Shown here one piece after another: positions 11,157 to 22,663 of a stretch of 64,000 nt of DNA. The position numbers and the translations under genes are program-made. A model generated the notes under the pieces. That model was not told the DNA's origin. It searched no databases and saw nothing but the letters and a program-made list of their open reading frames with translations. The first letter of the stretch is position 1. Each line of letters opens with the position of its first letter. Source of the stretch: Adiantum capillus-veneris (taxonomy: Eukaryota; Streptophyta; Polypodiopsida; Polypodiales; Pteridaceae); the NCBI GenBank assembly GCA_014529385.2, contig CM043966.1:90564587-90628586 (forward strand). The letters are read 5' to 3'.

Positions 11157-11379
11157 CTACAAGCTCCCTTGCCTTTCTCAACGGTACACTATATCTTAAA
11201 GCTAACCTACTATCACATTTATCAAATGGATTTGACATATTTAGACACATACAACAGGTGACATCAAATTCAAAGGGATTAATGAACTAGTGGACAAGTG
11301 TGTGTTGGTGGTCTAGCGTTCCCACCACACTCATGTGTTGAACACCATAGAAATAACGAATGAACGAGCCTAAAATTTT

Positions 11380-12310
11380 CCCTTGAGAAACTCAGCGAAA
11401 AGAAATTTGCATGCTCGAGAAAATGATTTTTCCTGAGCACTTGGTCGGGAAAAGATTTTCGAAAACCAATACTCATCGTAAATTGTGTGTCGTCTTGATA
11501 GTGTGCCGGTTTCAATTTTGAAAACGCCGCTCGAGGGCACGATAGTATTTGGGAAAAAGGAAAAACGTTGCCCTAGAATAGACAAAAAATAGTGTTGAAA
11601 TTTTGTAAAGTAGCCTAATTTTTTGAAATTCCTCTCTAGTGTTCGGGGAAAATATGTGTCGTCTTAATATCGTGCCGTTTCCAATTTTAAAACTACCGAT
11701 TGAGGGCATGGAAAAAGGAGAAGTGCTATCCCAAATTATACAAAAATAGTGTTAAAATATTTAAAAAATAGTCTAATTTTTTGAAGTTTTCTCTTGAAAT
11801 ATTTTCATACCATAGCCTGGACATTGCCAAGCAATATTTGGGGAAAATATGCCTCGGGTTAACACCATACCATTTTGAATGCCAAAAATGCCGAGAAATT
11901 CTAAACACTATGCTAATTTTTTGATGGGTTTTTACACTATTTTTCTCTCTTTTGGGGTTGAGAGCATTTTCAAAATTGAAAACAGTATGGTATTAGGTCA
12001 AGCCACATTTCTCCCTAACAAAATTTTTCGAGAGGAAATTTTGAAAAATTAGGTACTATTTTTTGCGTTTTTACATTATTTTTCTCTCTTTTGAGGTTGA
12101 CAAGATTTTCAAAATAAAAAACGGCATGGTATTCAGTTGAGACACATTTTCCCTTGACAATGCCTACAACGAAACACTATCTCTCTTTTGAGATTCACAG
12201 CATTTTCGAAATCGAAAACGACATGCAATATTCGGGAAAAACCATTTTCCCAAACATGCAAAATACCTTTCCTTATTTTTGCAAAGAGGAAAATTTAGAA
12301 AATTACCTTA
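11380..12310. repeat. Degenerate direct and inverted AT-rich repeat cluster
   Basis: A unit of roughly 180-200 bp (GTGTTCGGGGAAAATATG, then CGTGCCGTTTCCAATTTT, GAGGGCA, CAAAAATAGTG, TCTAATTTTTTGAA) appears at about 11450-11640, 11641-11820 and 11840-11950. From about 11930 the same phrases appear in reverse complement (GAAATTTTGAAAAATTAGG, then ACTATTTTTTGCG) at 11930-12050, 12060-12170 and 12180-12310. The block is thus a head-to-head palindromic array, possibly the remains of a foldback or MITE cluster. No protein is encoded. Confidence 0.65.
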
Positions 12311-12387
12311 ATTTTTTAGGTTTTTAACACTATTTTCCTCTATTTTTGAGCGGAATTTCTCCTTTTCCCCTTGTTCCCAACACTAAG

Positions 12388-12655
12388 CCCAACGCTTTAG
12401 CAGGTCAAAAAAAAGAGTGGAAAGAAATTCCAGGAATGGTCCCCGTTAACGCTACACTTATAGATGCCGTGGGGCGCTCGGTAGGCGGTGGGGGCTGTTG
12501 GCGGCTGAAATGAGCCCTTGTGCCCAACACTTTAGCAGGTCAAAAAAAAGAGTGGAAAGAAATTCTAGGAATGGTCCCCATTAACGCTACAATTACAGAG
12601 GCAGTGGGGCACTCGGTAGGCGGTGGGGGCTTTTGGCGGTTGAAATGAGCGCGTG
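12388..12655 (+). repeat. 135-bp tandem duplication
   Basis: 12388-12522 and 12523-12655 share CTTTAGCAGGTC, AGAGTGGAAAGAAATTC and CTCGGTAGGCGGTGGGGGCT, with scattered point differences. The period is 135 bp. GC content is higher than in the flanking repeat cluster. A third partial echo (CCCAACACTAAGGCTTTAGCA) occurs at 13744. Confidence 0.85.
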
Positions 12656-13029
12656 GGTGGCTCCCCCGGCGTCGGGTCCAATGCAGAAACGCTCCCGTGC
12701 TTTCTTTTCTACTATGTACACCATCTAATAATTTCCTCATTTTCGGCTAAGGACCAACCTACAGATTTGCAGAATCCCGACTACTTTCGCCAAGAAGCCA
12801 GATAGGCCTATATAGGCGTTGAGAAAAGTGAAAATATTTACTTTAGCAATAGCAAACCTTCAAAAACCTGTTTTCGTATTTTGCGAGGCAAATTTAACCC
12901 CGTTTCTGGTCTTTTAAACGCTGCATAATTCAGTAGCACAACGATAAAAAAACATTTTATCAGGTAGAGCCTGGAAAGACACAAAGATAAGAACATCTTT
13001 TCAATAAAATAGAAATAATGTTATTTTTA

Positions 13030-13260
13030 AATAAGGCTAACTAAGCCAAGCAGTGTTCGGGAAAAATGTGCCTCAGCTTAGCGTTGAGCCGGTTGCAAAT
13101 TCAAAGTAGCCGGTTGCGGGGAGGGCAAGAAGGAGAAAATTCTGCTTAAAATACATGAAAAAAAGTGTAATTTTGCAAAAATACTGGCTAGAATTGTAAA
13201 ATTTCCGGTTCAAATTTGCCTTCGAGGGATTTTTGTATGTTTGTGAAAATGATTTTTCTC
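13030..13260 (+). repeat. Outlying unit of the degenerate repeat cluster
   Basis: It begins GTGTTCGGGAAAAATGTGCC and continues GAGCCGGTTGCAAATTC, GAGGGCA and GAAAATGATTTTTCTCGAACA. The first parts recall the units at 11450-11820, and the last phrase matches 11417-11444. Confidence 0.55.
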
Positions 13261-13885
13261 GAACACTGAAGCCAAGGCATAAAAGATTCGCCTGACGTGC
13301 GCGCTCCCTCCCTCTGGCAGACGGCAAGTGGAAAAGCTTGCAATCACGTCCACAAACGCGTGGACAGCGTGCAGAAGACGACAGAGTGAGGGGACTCCTT
13401 TACATTGCGCGCACCTGCAGCCCGCGCCTGCAGCCCAAAGCCCAATACTTTCTTCTTTTCCCACGCGATGCCATGCGAAATTCTGCTTGCAGGGGTTTAC
13501 TCACTCTTCTTGACTGCATTTATTGCAACGTTGGATTGCTTGCACAGCTTGCAGAGGCTCGCGAGTTCACCTGCAGGGACACGATACACCTATTGTCGCA
13601 CGCCTATAAGCACCATATCAAAGACGTGCAGGGTAGCCCTAGTCGCTGAGTACCGTCGCTTCGCCGAGTATCTCTAAGCCTTTAAAGCTGTGCAAAGTAC
13701 AACCTCCACATGGACGCCATAGGTTGTAGGACGCCCAAGCGAGCCCAACACTAAGGCTTTAGCAAGCCAAAAAGTCAAGACATATTAGGATATGAAATGA
13801 AAATGAAATAAACATTTAAAGTAAGTCTCCATCATGCATTGAAAACAATAAAAGTCTCCTTAACCCAACACAACAAAGGTTTCCC
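13261..13885. other. No recognisable gene
   Basis: This moderately GC-rich stretch has several overlapping short frames on both strands, but none shows a known domain or convincing protein-like composition. Confidence 0.4.
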
Positions 13886-14800
13886 TTAGAAAGCAAAAAT
13901 ATACAAAAAAAAAAACCCCAAAACCCCTTCCCCCCTAATTTTTAGCCATAGATAACATTTGTACTTCTCATCTTTCACAATTGATACAAAATCTTCCAAT
14001 TCTTTCTTAACCATACATGCTATCTCTTCTTGCCCTCTTTGTTGCTTGAGATTCTTTGACCACATCAATGAATGTACATTGTAATCCCCCAAGCCGTTAA
14101 TCCTTTGTGTATTATGCTCCCAAGTTTCAACAAGAAGTACAACATCAGCTTTGCTTGTTAGTTTACCAATGCCAACCCCCATATTCCATGGGTATTCATT
14201 ACAGTTCCAAAAGCATATTTTCAATTGTAACTCGGCCTCATAGGTCGCACATTCCTATTTGCTTGAGGAACTTTCCTCCTCCTTGGGCACATTTTGTTCA
14301 TGAGAGATCTCCTTGTTTTTTTTATTCTTTTCCTCATATGCCTTGCGACACATATTTTGTTGCTTAATAGTGCGATCTTCACATTAAAAAAAAAATTGTA
14401 TCCCTCAAATAGATCCAACTATTATCAAGGACAATTTACGGTCTTTTGCAACGATACCAAGTACTCCATGATCATGGTTTTCAATGTCATTGATTGAGTG
14501 GTTGTGTTGCTATCTCCACACTTCGGAGATTTTGAATCATTTTCTACAATGTTTGTGGACCTTGTTGAAGAAGAAGAACCCTTGTGTGTGCCGAAAGACA
14601 TTGTATGTAAAATAAGAAATGAGAGTCAACTTTTTTAAACTTGTTCATTTTGAAAATGCTCTTACAAAAACACATTTCATAACTTTGAAAAGTTCTGTTT
14701 TTACATCAATGCATAGAGGGCGTCGTGCTCTTCAATTGAGGCTATAGATCACCCAAATCGGAGTGCGGATGAAGAAGTTATGGTCAAAACAGTGAAATAT
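13886..14800 (-). mobile_element. LINE copy A, ORF1 end and endonuclease start
   Basis: On the minus strand 14224-13886 encodes the start of an apurinic-type (EEP) endonuclease: KICFWNCNEYPWNMGVGIGK, VVLLVETWEHNTQRI, then MVKKELEDFVSIV. It aligns with LINE copy B at 55440-55735. The bases at 14220-14420 match the ORF1 tail of copy B, and 14430-14650 matches the reverse complement of 54420-54640. Compared with B, about 600 bp (B 54640-55250) is missing at about 14430. The endonuclease stops after about 100 residues, so the element is both internally deleted and 3'-truncated. Confidence 0.8.
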
Positions 14801-14825
14801 TGTCAGCTAGGTCAAAAAACGACTG

Positions 14826-14828
<3 letters not shown>

Positions 14829-14888
<60 letters not shown>
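14829..14888 (+). repeat. GA microsatellite
   Basis: An uninterrupted (GA)n run of about 60 bp sits between LINE copy A and the SINE. Confidence 0.95.
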
Positions 14889-14892
<4 letters not shown>

Positions 14893-14923
14893 ATGTACAA
14901 AGTAGGAAGAGAAACAGAAATAG

Positions 14924-15290
14924 TTGGTCTAACGGTAAGGATTTGGCCTCTCAACCTGCGGGTTGTGGGTTCAAATCTCCCCTTGGGTCACACTCAAAGG
15001 GACACCTTGTGCTCATCTGGTGTTCATGTTGCTAGGGTCCTTGCCCTTGGACACTTGAGTGCATCCTCCTCTTGAGGTGGGTCACCCGAGGAGGAGGTTC
15101 CTAGCTGATTGCTACGAGTTCTCTCCGTCATTTCCAGCACGTGGTGCATCAATTAGGTGGCCATGGAGATGCTTATGCGAGGCTCTTGCCCGATTGTACA
15201 CGGCCCTTGCCCAACCATGTAACATGGCTAATATTTGGAAGGGATAAGCACCTACCCCTATGGCCCCTTTGGTGTGTCGAAAAAACAAGA
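14924..15290 (+). mobile_element. tRNA-derived SINE with 8-bp target duplication
   Basis: The left end carries RNA polymerase III promoter boxes: a box A-like TTGGTCTAACGGTAAGG at 14924 and a box B GGTTCAAATCT at 14968-14978, about 33 bases apart as in a tRNA. The body continues for roughly 300 bases and ends in an A-rich tail (CGAAAAAACAAGA). The octamer AGAAATAG flanks it at 14916-14923 and 15291-15298. The insertion lies in the GA-rich 5' leader of LINE copy A. SINEs are mobilised by LINE enzymes. I cannot name the family. Confidence 0.75.
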
Positions 15291-15298
15291 AGAAATAG

Positions 15299-15334
15299 AT
15301 AGATAGAGAAAGAGAGAAGCCAATAGATTGGAGG

Positions 15335-15388
<54 letters not shown>

Positions 15389-15575
15389 ATAAAGCTAGAG
15401 AGAGAGAGTGGGAGGATATAAATCTAGAGAGAGAAAGAGAAAAATATAAAACTGGAGAGAGAGAAGAAGGAAATATCTATTTATACTATATATAAAGCGG
15501 GGAGGAATTCGGACCCCTCCGTTGGCCACGTGTCACAAGAATGTTGATCCGGCGAGTGAGTTCTACAACCTGATT

Positions 15576-15623
<48 letters not shown>

Positions 15624-15660
15624 AAAGAGAGAGAGAGAGAGAGAGAGAGAGCACGACATA
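15299..15660 (-). mobile_element. 5' leader of LINE copy A, displaced by the SINE
   Basis: On the minus strand this region reads CAACATTCTTGTGACACGTG followed by CCGCTTTATATATAGTATA. Both phrases recur upstream of LINE copy B at 54100-54180. The shared TATA-like box and CACGTG make it a plausible LINE promoter. It includes GA tracts at about 15340-15384 and a compound CT/CA/GA tract at 15580-15651. Confidence 0.6.
15580..15651 (+). repeat. Compound CT-CA-GA microsatellite
   Basis: Three consecutive dinucleotide tracts (CT)n, (CA)n and (GA)n occupy about 72 bp at the outer edge of LINE copy A. Confidence 0.95.
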
Positions 15661-16084
15661 GGAGGGCCATTGCCCTGTGAGGTGAGTAGTTGTATGTTTG
15701 TGTTTCTTTCACAGTGCACATCGTGGCTCCATGGAGCAAGGGAGAAGGTGCGCGACGTGTCCAAGGTGGGATAGAGGATGCAGAAAGGGGGAGAAGGTGC
15801 AAGGAGGGGCAGAGGATGCGAGCACGGTAGAAGGTTCAGTCAAGGGCGCTGGGGGGGGGGATGTGGGGGATTTTTATAGCAAGTAGCAATGGCGTGAGTG
15901 AGCTCCAATGCAAGCATGGCAGGAGATGTGACGAGCGCGAGGCAGGGAGCTCCTTCATTGGATGAAAGCAATGAGCATGATAGACCATGCTCATGGCAGG
16001 ACCTGTGATGATGGGAGGCAGCATTGCTTTGTGTCTCTCTCCACGACAAGCAGGAAGAAAGCTGGTTAATGCAAGTAGGAGGCG

Positions 16085-16215
16085 ATGCATGCAGAGACAA
16101 AAGAGAGAGAGTTGTTTTTTGCAGATATGGAGAGAGGGTGTCTCTCCAAATGCAATCACGTACACTTGCAACTTGAAGGGATGTGCTCATGTGACCAAAA
16201 GAGCAATTATGCGTC
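16085..16215 (+). pseudogene. PPR repeat scrap
   Basis: The translation LQIWREGVSPNAITYTCNLK GC is a standard PPR unit (compare GISPNAITYVNVLYAC in the remnant at 6712). Only about one repeat is left, embedded in a long frame (15987-16589) that otherwise has no domain and ends in a GA tract. Confidence 0.7.
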
Positions 16216-16471
16216 AGGACAAGGAAGGGCTTGGAGAGAGGGGGGGGAGGGGGGGGAAAGAGGACGATCGTGATGGCAGTGAGGAGCAAGCTCGAGCAGT
16301 TAAACGACACGGAGACATGAGCGCCTGGATGATTGTGATGAGCTTGCAACCTCTAAATAGGGGATCTTGGCATGGATTTGCTACAGGTTGTGGAGGTGGT
16401 TGCAAGGCAGACATGCGTTGGTGTCCGAGGGATGACCCACAGGCGTGTGAAGGCAGGTGCAAGGTAAGCTT

Positions 16472-16478
<7 letters not shown>

Positions 16479-16522
<44 letters not shown>
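16479..16522 (+). repeat. GA microsatellite
   Basis: A (GA)n run of about 44 bp. Confidence 0.95.
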
Positions 16523-16523
<1 letters not shown>

Positions 16524-18442
16524 GCTTGCCATTCTCTTCAATCCAATCACTCAATTTTATCTCCATTATGTATCCAAACTTTGCCATAGAGACCCAATCA
16601 TTATAGTCCCATAGTTGTTTATATTTATACATCCCCTCCTTTATGCAAAGGCTTGATCCAATTAGTACTCCAATCACAAGGCATACCATGTTGAAATGCA
16701 TGGTTGAACATATCACATATCCACTCATGTGTAAAATTTCCCGTCCATTTCTAGCTTGATATCTTGAAGATCTCTCCCTTTGCGAATGGCCAACTTTTGA
16801 GCTCATTGCACACAATCTTAATAGTAAAAAAAGAGGATATACATGGGAGTGAACCATAAAATGGCATTTTTTCCGCATTTGGTTGCTCATATAGTTACCT
16901 ACAATGTTTGAACATATTCACAAACTCAAGTTACCAAAACTCTATCCCACTTGCCATTTCATGAACGGTTCATGCATGGAAAAATAGATTCTTGATCGTC
17001 TTCTTTGAGAATGGTCAGAATGCTTGACAAGAAAATGCCGCTACAAAATAGGCATGCTTCTCTTTAAAAGAGTTTTACTTATAGAGTTTCACGAATGGTT
17101 CATGCATGGAAAATAGCACAATACCTTAGATGCATAGAGCTTTCATTTAAGTCATGGGTTGCACGATTTTGACAACCAAAGCTCAAGTTATGGATTCTTT
17201 TTGTGAAGGGTTGTAGGGGTAGAGGCATCATTAAAAAATGAGGGTCATGTGTAAGGACCAATCCACCCCCATTACTTTTATAGTAGTCGGGACCAGTTGA
17301 AGTACACAACACAACCGGAATTGGTTGGCTTACTGTAGAGGTGTTGAGCATTCATTTGCATAGGCATAGGTTCAATCCTTGTTGGCATGCGCTTCTCTAT
17401 TTACCCCCCTGAGGGTCTGCTTATTCGCCCCGCCTTTTGTTACAAAGCTTTTTGAATTTCCTATCGCGTATGAGCTGTGGAGCACCATTCGCGGCGTGTT
17501 CTTTTGCTACAAATGCGTGAAGTCATGATGCACCAGGTGCACCCTCTTCCGCCTCGAATGGCCATGCATAGCTCGTTTTAGAGGCGCCAAGATTTGGGCG
17601 TCTCTATCCTGGCTCTTCTACCCTATTGCACAACCTATTTCTCTAAAGGAGACAGTCCTCTACATGCAAAAATGCCCTTGCTTCTCTTTGTTTAAAGCTT
17701 TTGGCCTCTTTTAATAGCCTCTTTTCATTATTTTCTAACCAAACTTGACATGCATGCTATAATTTAGCAAAAAGACATGCAAAATATTTAACCTTAGAAA
17801 GCGAGTACTTGGCCTTCACAAACTTTACATCCAAGGATAGATTCTCGATCGTGAAATTGTCCTGCATGTTTTGATTTTATGATCAAAATGGCCTTTAAAG
17901 CACATTCTCATTAAAAGCATAATTGGTAACAATTTATGCTTCCTTTCTCGATGAGAAGTAAATCATAAGCATCCAAATTTCTAGGGGGATGGTCAGAATT
18001 AGAAACCTCAGCACAACGTACTAGAGCACAACGTACTAGAGTCATAAAGAACTTGTTTAAGAACAACTAAGATGCAATAGTTGATTTCTTGGGGGGGTTT
18101 CCTTCAAGGGTGGTAGCTTTGATGGAATCCGTGGCAGCCTCTTGACGGTACTCTATGTTTGGTAGTTTCATTTTGAGATTCTCTATGGTCTATTGGATGC
18201 CTTGGCTTGGTTTATGAGCAGGGCTTGGCATGTAATTTTTTGATATTTTAACTTTAATCTCACTCATATTTGTGAGTTTTGCCAAAAAAAAAGGGACATA
18301 AATCCCTAAAATACATGACTCCAATTGTTGACCCTTATAGTTGTGCTTTTAGGAAGGCTATGCATCTGACATTTTGCCTAAGATGAACATGCAGTGTCCT
18401 CCTCGTAGAAGTAGTTGTAGTGTGTGATAGTGCCATTGTCTT
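16523..18442. other. No recognisable gene
   Basis: Only short shadow frames are present. A 22-bp direct repeat (GGTTCATGCATGGAAAA) occurs at about 16967 and 17097. A 16-bp tandem duplication (AGCACAACGTACTAG) lies near 18010-18042. The phrase AGGTTCAATCCTTG near 17370, with TTGGCTTACTGTAGAGG about 50 bp upstream, faintly recalls a polymerase III promoter, but the spacing and match are weak. Confidence 0.4.
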
Positions 18443-19397
18443 TGTCCTAATAACTAATATCTAATTCTCCTAAATGATTTTCTCATGTTAAACTGATCAT
18501 TTAATATGGGGAATTGCAAGGGGAGAAAAAGCTAGAATATTGGTTAAGCTGGCAGACCGGCCATAGTAGGAATCAAAGGGGGGGCCATATGGAAAAGAGC
18601 AATGTGCAACAATGGGATGCAAAAGGGTTCAACCCATTAAGACTTCCAAAATTATAAGGTTCCAAAATTCAAGGTAAGTCCAAATGGTCAAGTTTAGTAG
18701 AATTGAATGCTTTGTGTGGGTACAAAAAAAACTTCATGACTCCTACATAGGAGGGGGCGAGTCCTGTAAGTAGGGGATGAGAGAGAAACACACACACACA
18801 CACTCACAGGCTCTCCCTTTACACAAAGGGAATGAGGGACACATGTCAGCTCCCTAGCCCAGATGCCCACAAGGTGCACTCAAATCCTATTGGATGGCCA
18901 TGGAGGTGGACCAATGCGAATTAGGCTAGTTGATTTAAAAACATTTAATAAAAGAACCAATAAGAATTAAGCTCTCTAGAAGACTATTGGACAGTCTCCC
19001 AAGGGGTCCAATGAGCGTTCAACAGCCCAATGGCTTGCCTGATTCCTATTGGCCAAAAGACAAAGGGGTCCAATGCGAGTTTAGTTGCATTAACTAAATA
19101 CCTAAAGCTCTCATAAAAGGGGAAAAGGGGACACATGTCACAAGACTATCACTTATAATTCTTAAATCCTATTGGCTAAGCCTGGAGGGGTACAATGGGA
19201 AGCTAGCAAGAGGAATTAACAAGAGGGGTCGACCAAGAGAGAGAGAGAGGGGGCTGATTTTTCAAAGGCATTATTCCACACACATGCACACTAGCTTATG
19301 TGTGAAGCAAGAAGACTCTCTCTCTCCTTCTTTAATGGAAAGCTTATCATCTACTCAAGCTTGGAAAAGGGATGCCTACACCAACAACTCTTGGCTT
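18443..19397 (+). repeat. Truncated LTR of the chromovirus family
   Basis: It starts TGTCCTAATAACTAATATC and follows the LTR at 39496 closely for about 950 bp (AGCTGGCAGACCGGCCA, GACTCCTACATAGGAGG, GGACACATGTCAGCTCCC). Similarity ends near 19397, just after AACTCTTGGCTTT. No polypurine tract or integrase sequence precedes it and no primer-binding site follows, so it is a truncated solo or 5' LTR. Confidence 0.85.
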
Positions 19398-20264
19398 TCC
19401 GATGTTGAAGCACTGTTTGAGCTACGTATGGTTGTTGTGGGATAGCTCGCTTGCTGAATTTCTCATTGCTTGTCATTGTAGGCCATTTTTTGACTTGCTA
19501 TTTTTTTATGGAGCTTTGCTGTTGCCCTTGAAGATAAAAGATGCTGTTGATAAGCATATGGAGACCTACAGTTTTTGCTCCAAGTCATTGTCGATTGATT
19601 TGGGTAGCCATTTTCTTATTGTTGATGTAGAAGAAATATATACAAGAAGTCAATGATGAGGGTTTCTAGATTAGGGTCTAAAACTTGGATGACCAAAGGG
19701 AAAAAACCCAGTGGTAAAAAAGTGCCTTTGATATATGCTCTTATTGGAGTTGAGCATTTGGACTTGAAGTACCTGTCATGCAAGGTGAGTGCTTGGGAGA
19801 AACAAAGGAAGAGTATCTAATGAAAGTGCCAATTATGGGACACTCTATATGCTTATGAGAGATTTGTCAAACAAAAGCATGTAGTGTAAGAGATGGAGTT
19901 GATGGGTGCTCCAAGGAACAAATGTAGCACATGTGACATCAAAGGACGTCTCAATATCTTCCATGTTTCCAAGAAGGGTTTTTGATGTAGAAGCTTCTCC
20001 ACTCATTCCTCACTGTATTAAGTGCGTGAGTGTCTTTTGAACTTCCTCCTTCATTTACCACTATACTACAATGACTTTGACTCTTATGCTCACCTATACC
20101 AGCATGAGCGACATAACATAATTATGCTCAACTCTTCCAGCTTGAGCAGTACCTAGAATAGCTAAAACGCTTATATCACAAAGAATATTACATAAAGGTT
20201 TGGGACTAAGCCTCGCTCACTTAGTGACTTAGCTGCTCGACTCTGACTTTTATTCCCTGTATTT
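19398..20264. other. No recognisable gene
   Basis: A 94-codon frame (19372-19656) runs out of the LTR piece into unique sequence and has no recognisable domain. The remainder holds only short frames. Confidence 0.4.
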
Positions 20265-22075
20265 TTAATCACGACTTGGACCTACCTGTTCAAGGTCAGA
20301 AATCCAATTCCATAAATTCTGGAATTTTAGGCTTCTTCCATTGTGTTGGTCTTTGGATGCCACCATTTTATCGAGTAGGCTGGCATGTTTTGGCTCCTCT
20401 TGACTTGCTTGTCGTATGTTCACATTGCTTTGTGAAACAAGTCCTTCAGCTCTTGTAGGGACTGATAGAGCTTTTTCTTTATCTCCCATGAGAAGCGGTT
20501 TTCGAGATGTGGGGGTACTTTGTGATTGATTTTCCATGAGCGATTTTGGAACCCACCTTGTCTTTGGTCTGTGTGTGACCGTATTTTGCATTTTCTCCTT
20601 TCGCTTGATGACTTGATGGACTCTAGGCTTCGATATCCATAACTGATTGTTTCTATTGTAGAAGCCTTGATTTTGTAGTTGATGACGAGGTATCCATCTA
20701 TAGATTGCAGCAGCCTTGGTTGCATTTGGCTTCCATTGGTCGATGTTGGTTGTCTTTGCTTGCTTTTGGACAGAAGCTTATGCTGCCCGATTTCTCTTGG
20801 CTGTTCCAAGTTGAGCTACAATTTTTGGTAACCATATTTGAGTGTTACCTTCATAAAATCCTTGTGCTTTGAGTATCTTAACTGGAATCATCCGCTGATT
20901 CACACGTTTGTGTTGTGTAGCTTCGTTAAGGTTTGACTTCGACACCCATACTTTTCGTATTTCTCGTTGTTTTGATTTTTGCTTTTGCCTTTTGTGGTAG
21001 TTCTTTCTCCTGGTTGATTTGTTTATCTTTCATTGATAGAACGTCTTGTTCTTTGTAGGACTCGTTGGTTGAGGTGGGTAGGTCCAAGCTGTTACTTTAG
21101 GCTTTTTGGCCCAAACATTAGCATTTCCTTGGAAGTAGCCTTGAGTAGTGATTGACTCATTTGATACTACCCACCTTGTCACTTTTTGTTGTTGTGGTTG
21201 AGCTTGTGCTTCATGTATCCAAATTGGGTCTTTGACATGGATGTGCTCTTTAAATACTAACATTTGGTTTATTCCCTTTGGCTTCTTCTTAATGCTTTTT
21301 TGTGATGGAAACTTTGGTTGATAGACTTTTTGCTTCAGTTTCCATTGCATTGTCAATGAGTTGTCTCTCGATGTAGAGGCTTCGTGAGAAGTTTGATGGA
21401 GGCTCGTTGAAGGTAAAGTTGTCTTGCAAGGTTGATCTCCTTCAGCATTTACTTTTGCTTTACTCTTTTTCGCGATGGTTGGCGATTTTTTCTTCGCATG
21501 GATTTGAGGAGCTTCATGAACTCTTACTGTTGTCGTTGTTGAAGCTTTTGGTTGTTGTCGAAAGAAGATGTTCCTCCAGCTTTTTGTCAGGATCAGACTC
21601 TCTTTGATATGATGGGAGTCGATTATATGGAAAGTATCCTTATACTCCCCGGTACTCAACTTGAGTACAGCTTCTGCCACTCCGAAGCTAGGAATCCGAA
21701 TTTTTGAACTTGTATACACAATCTTCTCTAGCTCTATGATTGGTGGCTTTCCCATCATGATCCACATTCTATAAGTCATTAGATTTTTTTTTGCTTTTGG
21801 ATCTATCTTAGCTGAACATGTGATATTGTGTCCTGTTTCTCCGCATATGCTGAATTTGATCATCATAGGAGACAATCAATTTTTGTCTTTGTCCCTGTTT
21901 TTGTTGAAAATTTGTCGTTGAACTTGGAAACTTTTCTCCTTCATCTACTTTCATTTGCACTTTTTCTGGAGTCTGCTTTTTGAAATAGCTTTTGTCGATT
22001 CTTTAGGTATGTCAATGATGACATATTCTTCTGATTGCTCTGCTTACTTCATTTTCATTTTCATTAGGAGAAATA
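20265..22075 (-). mobile_element. Fragment of the gag/double-protease retroelement family (third copy)
   Basis: Three minus-strand frames (21875-21030, 20809-20420, 20591-20265) correspond to 43460-42100 of the copy at 42100-49533. The first starts in the second retropepsin-like domain (IDPKAKKNLMTY, then MGKPPIIELE and KESLILTKSW). It continues into a basic linker and repeated motifs ending in QGYFQGNANVWAKK. Further repeats of the QGFYEGNTQIW type follow near 20890-20820 and 20680-20630. Gag, the first protease and any reverse transcriptase are absent. The fragment ends abruptly on both sides. Confidence 0.7.
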
Positions 22076-22475
22076 TGAACCTTGCATGGGCATTGTAAGG
22101 AATCCTAATTTTTAGGGATTAAGGCTAATGTTGTGTGGGGTTTAGGGGGCAAGGGCATTGAAGAAGGTAGTTTTGAGTAGGCTTTTCTAGCCTTTTTTTA
22201 GACAAATGCAGGATGTGGACCTAAAGGGTTACTTTCTCTCTCTAGCTTTTATTAAAGTGAAGGAAGCATAGGGGTGTGTCCACATCAGCAAAAACGTGGG
22301 TCACAAAGAGTCAAAACTTGACTTTTTTTAAAAAAAATCATTTTTACTTGTTTTTTACTTAACACTCCCTCCAACATATATACATATCCAAAATTCATTT
22401 TTTGACCCATTTTTTAACCCACAAGCTTAGAAAGTCCATTTTTTCAAAAATCTTTGCTCCCAAAAAGTAATAAAC

Positions 22476-22632
22476 ATTTTGTTCTCTCCTCCTCCTCCCT
22501 CCTCCCTCCCTCTCCCTCTCCTCTCCCTCCCTTTCCCTACCTTCCTCCTCCTCCCCAATCTCTCCCTCCCCACCCTCCCTCCTTCTCTCCTCCCATCTTC
22601 CTCAACCTCTCTACCCTTCCCCCTCTATCTTT
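22476..22632 (+). repeat. Pyrimidine-rich CT/CCT tract
   Basis: About 155 bp of almost pure C and T on the plus strand (CTCCTCCTCC, CCCTCCCTCT) precedes the ATG of the following gene remnant. It could be a CT-rich plant promoter or leader, or simple-sequence drift. Confidence 0.7.
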
Positions 22633-22663
22633 TCATCATTTGCTTCCTCACGCAACAACTTCC

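Noticed and set aside
15987-16589. 200-codon frame as a gene
   Set aside because: Only a single PPR scrap is meaningful; the rest is low-complexity sequence and a GA tract.
17290-17400. Second tRNA-derived SINE
   Set aside because: The box B-like phrase is acceptable but box A and the spacing are weak, and no target duplication or A-rich tail was found.
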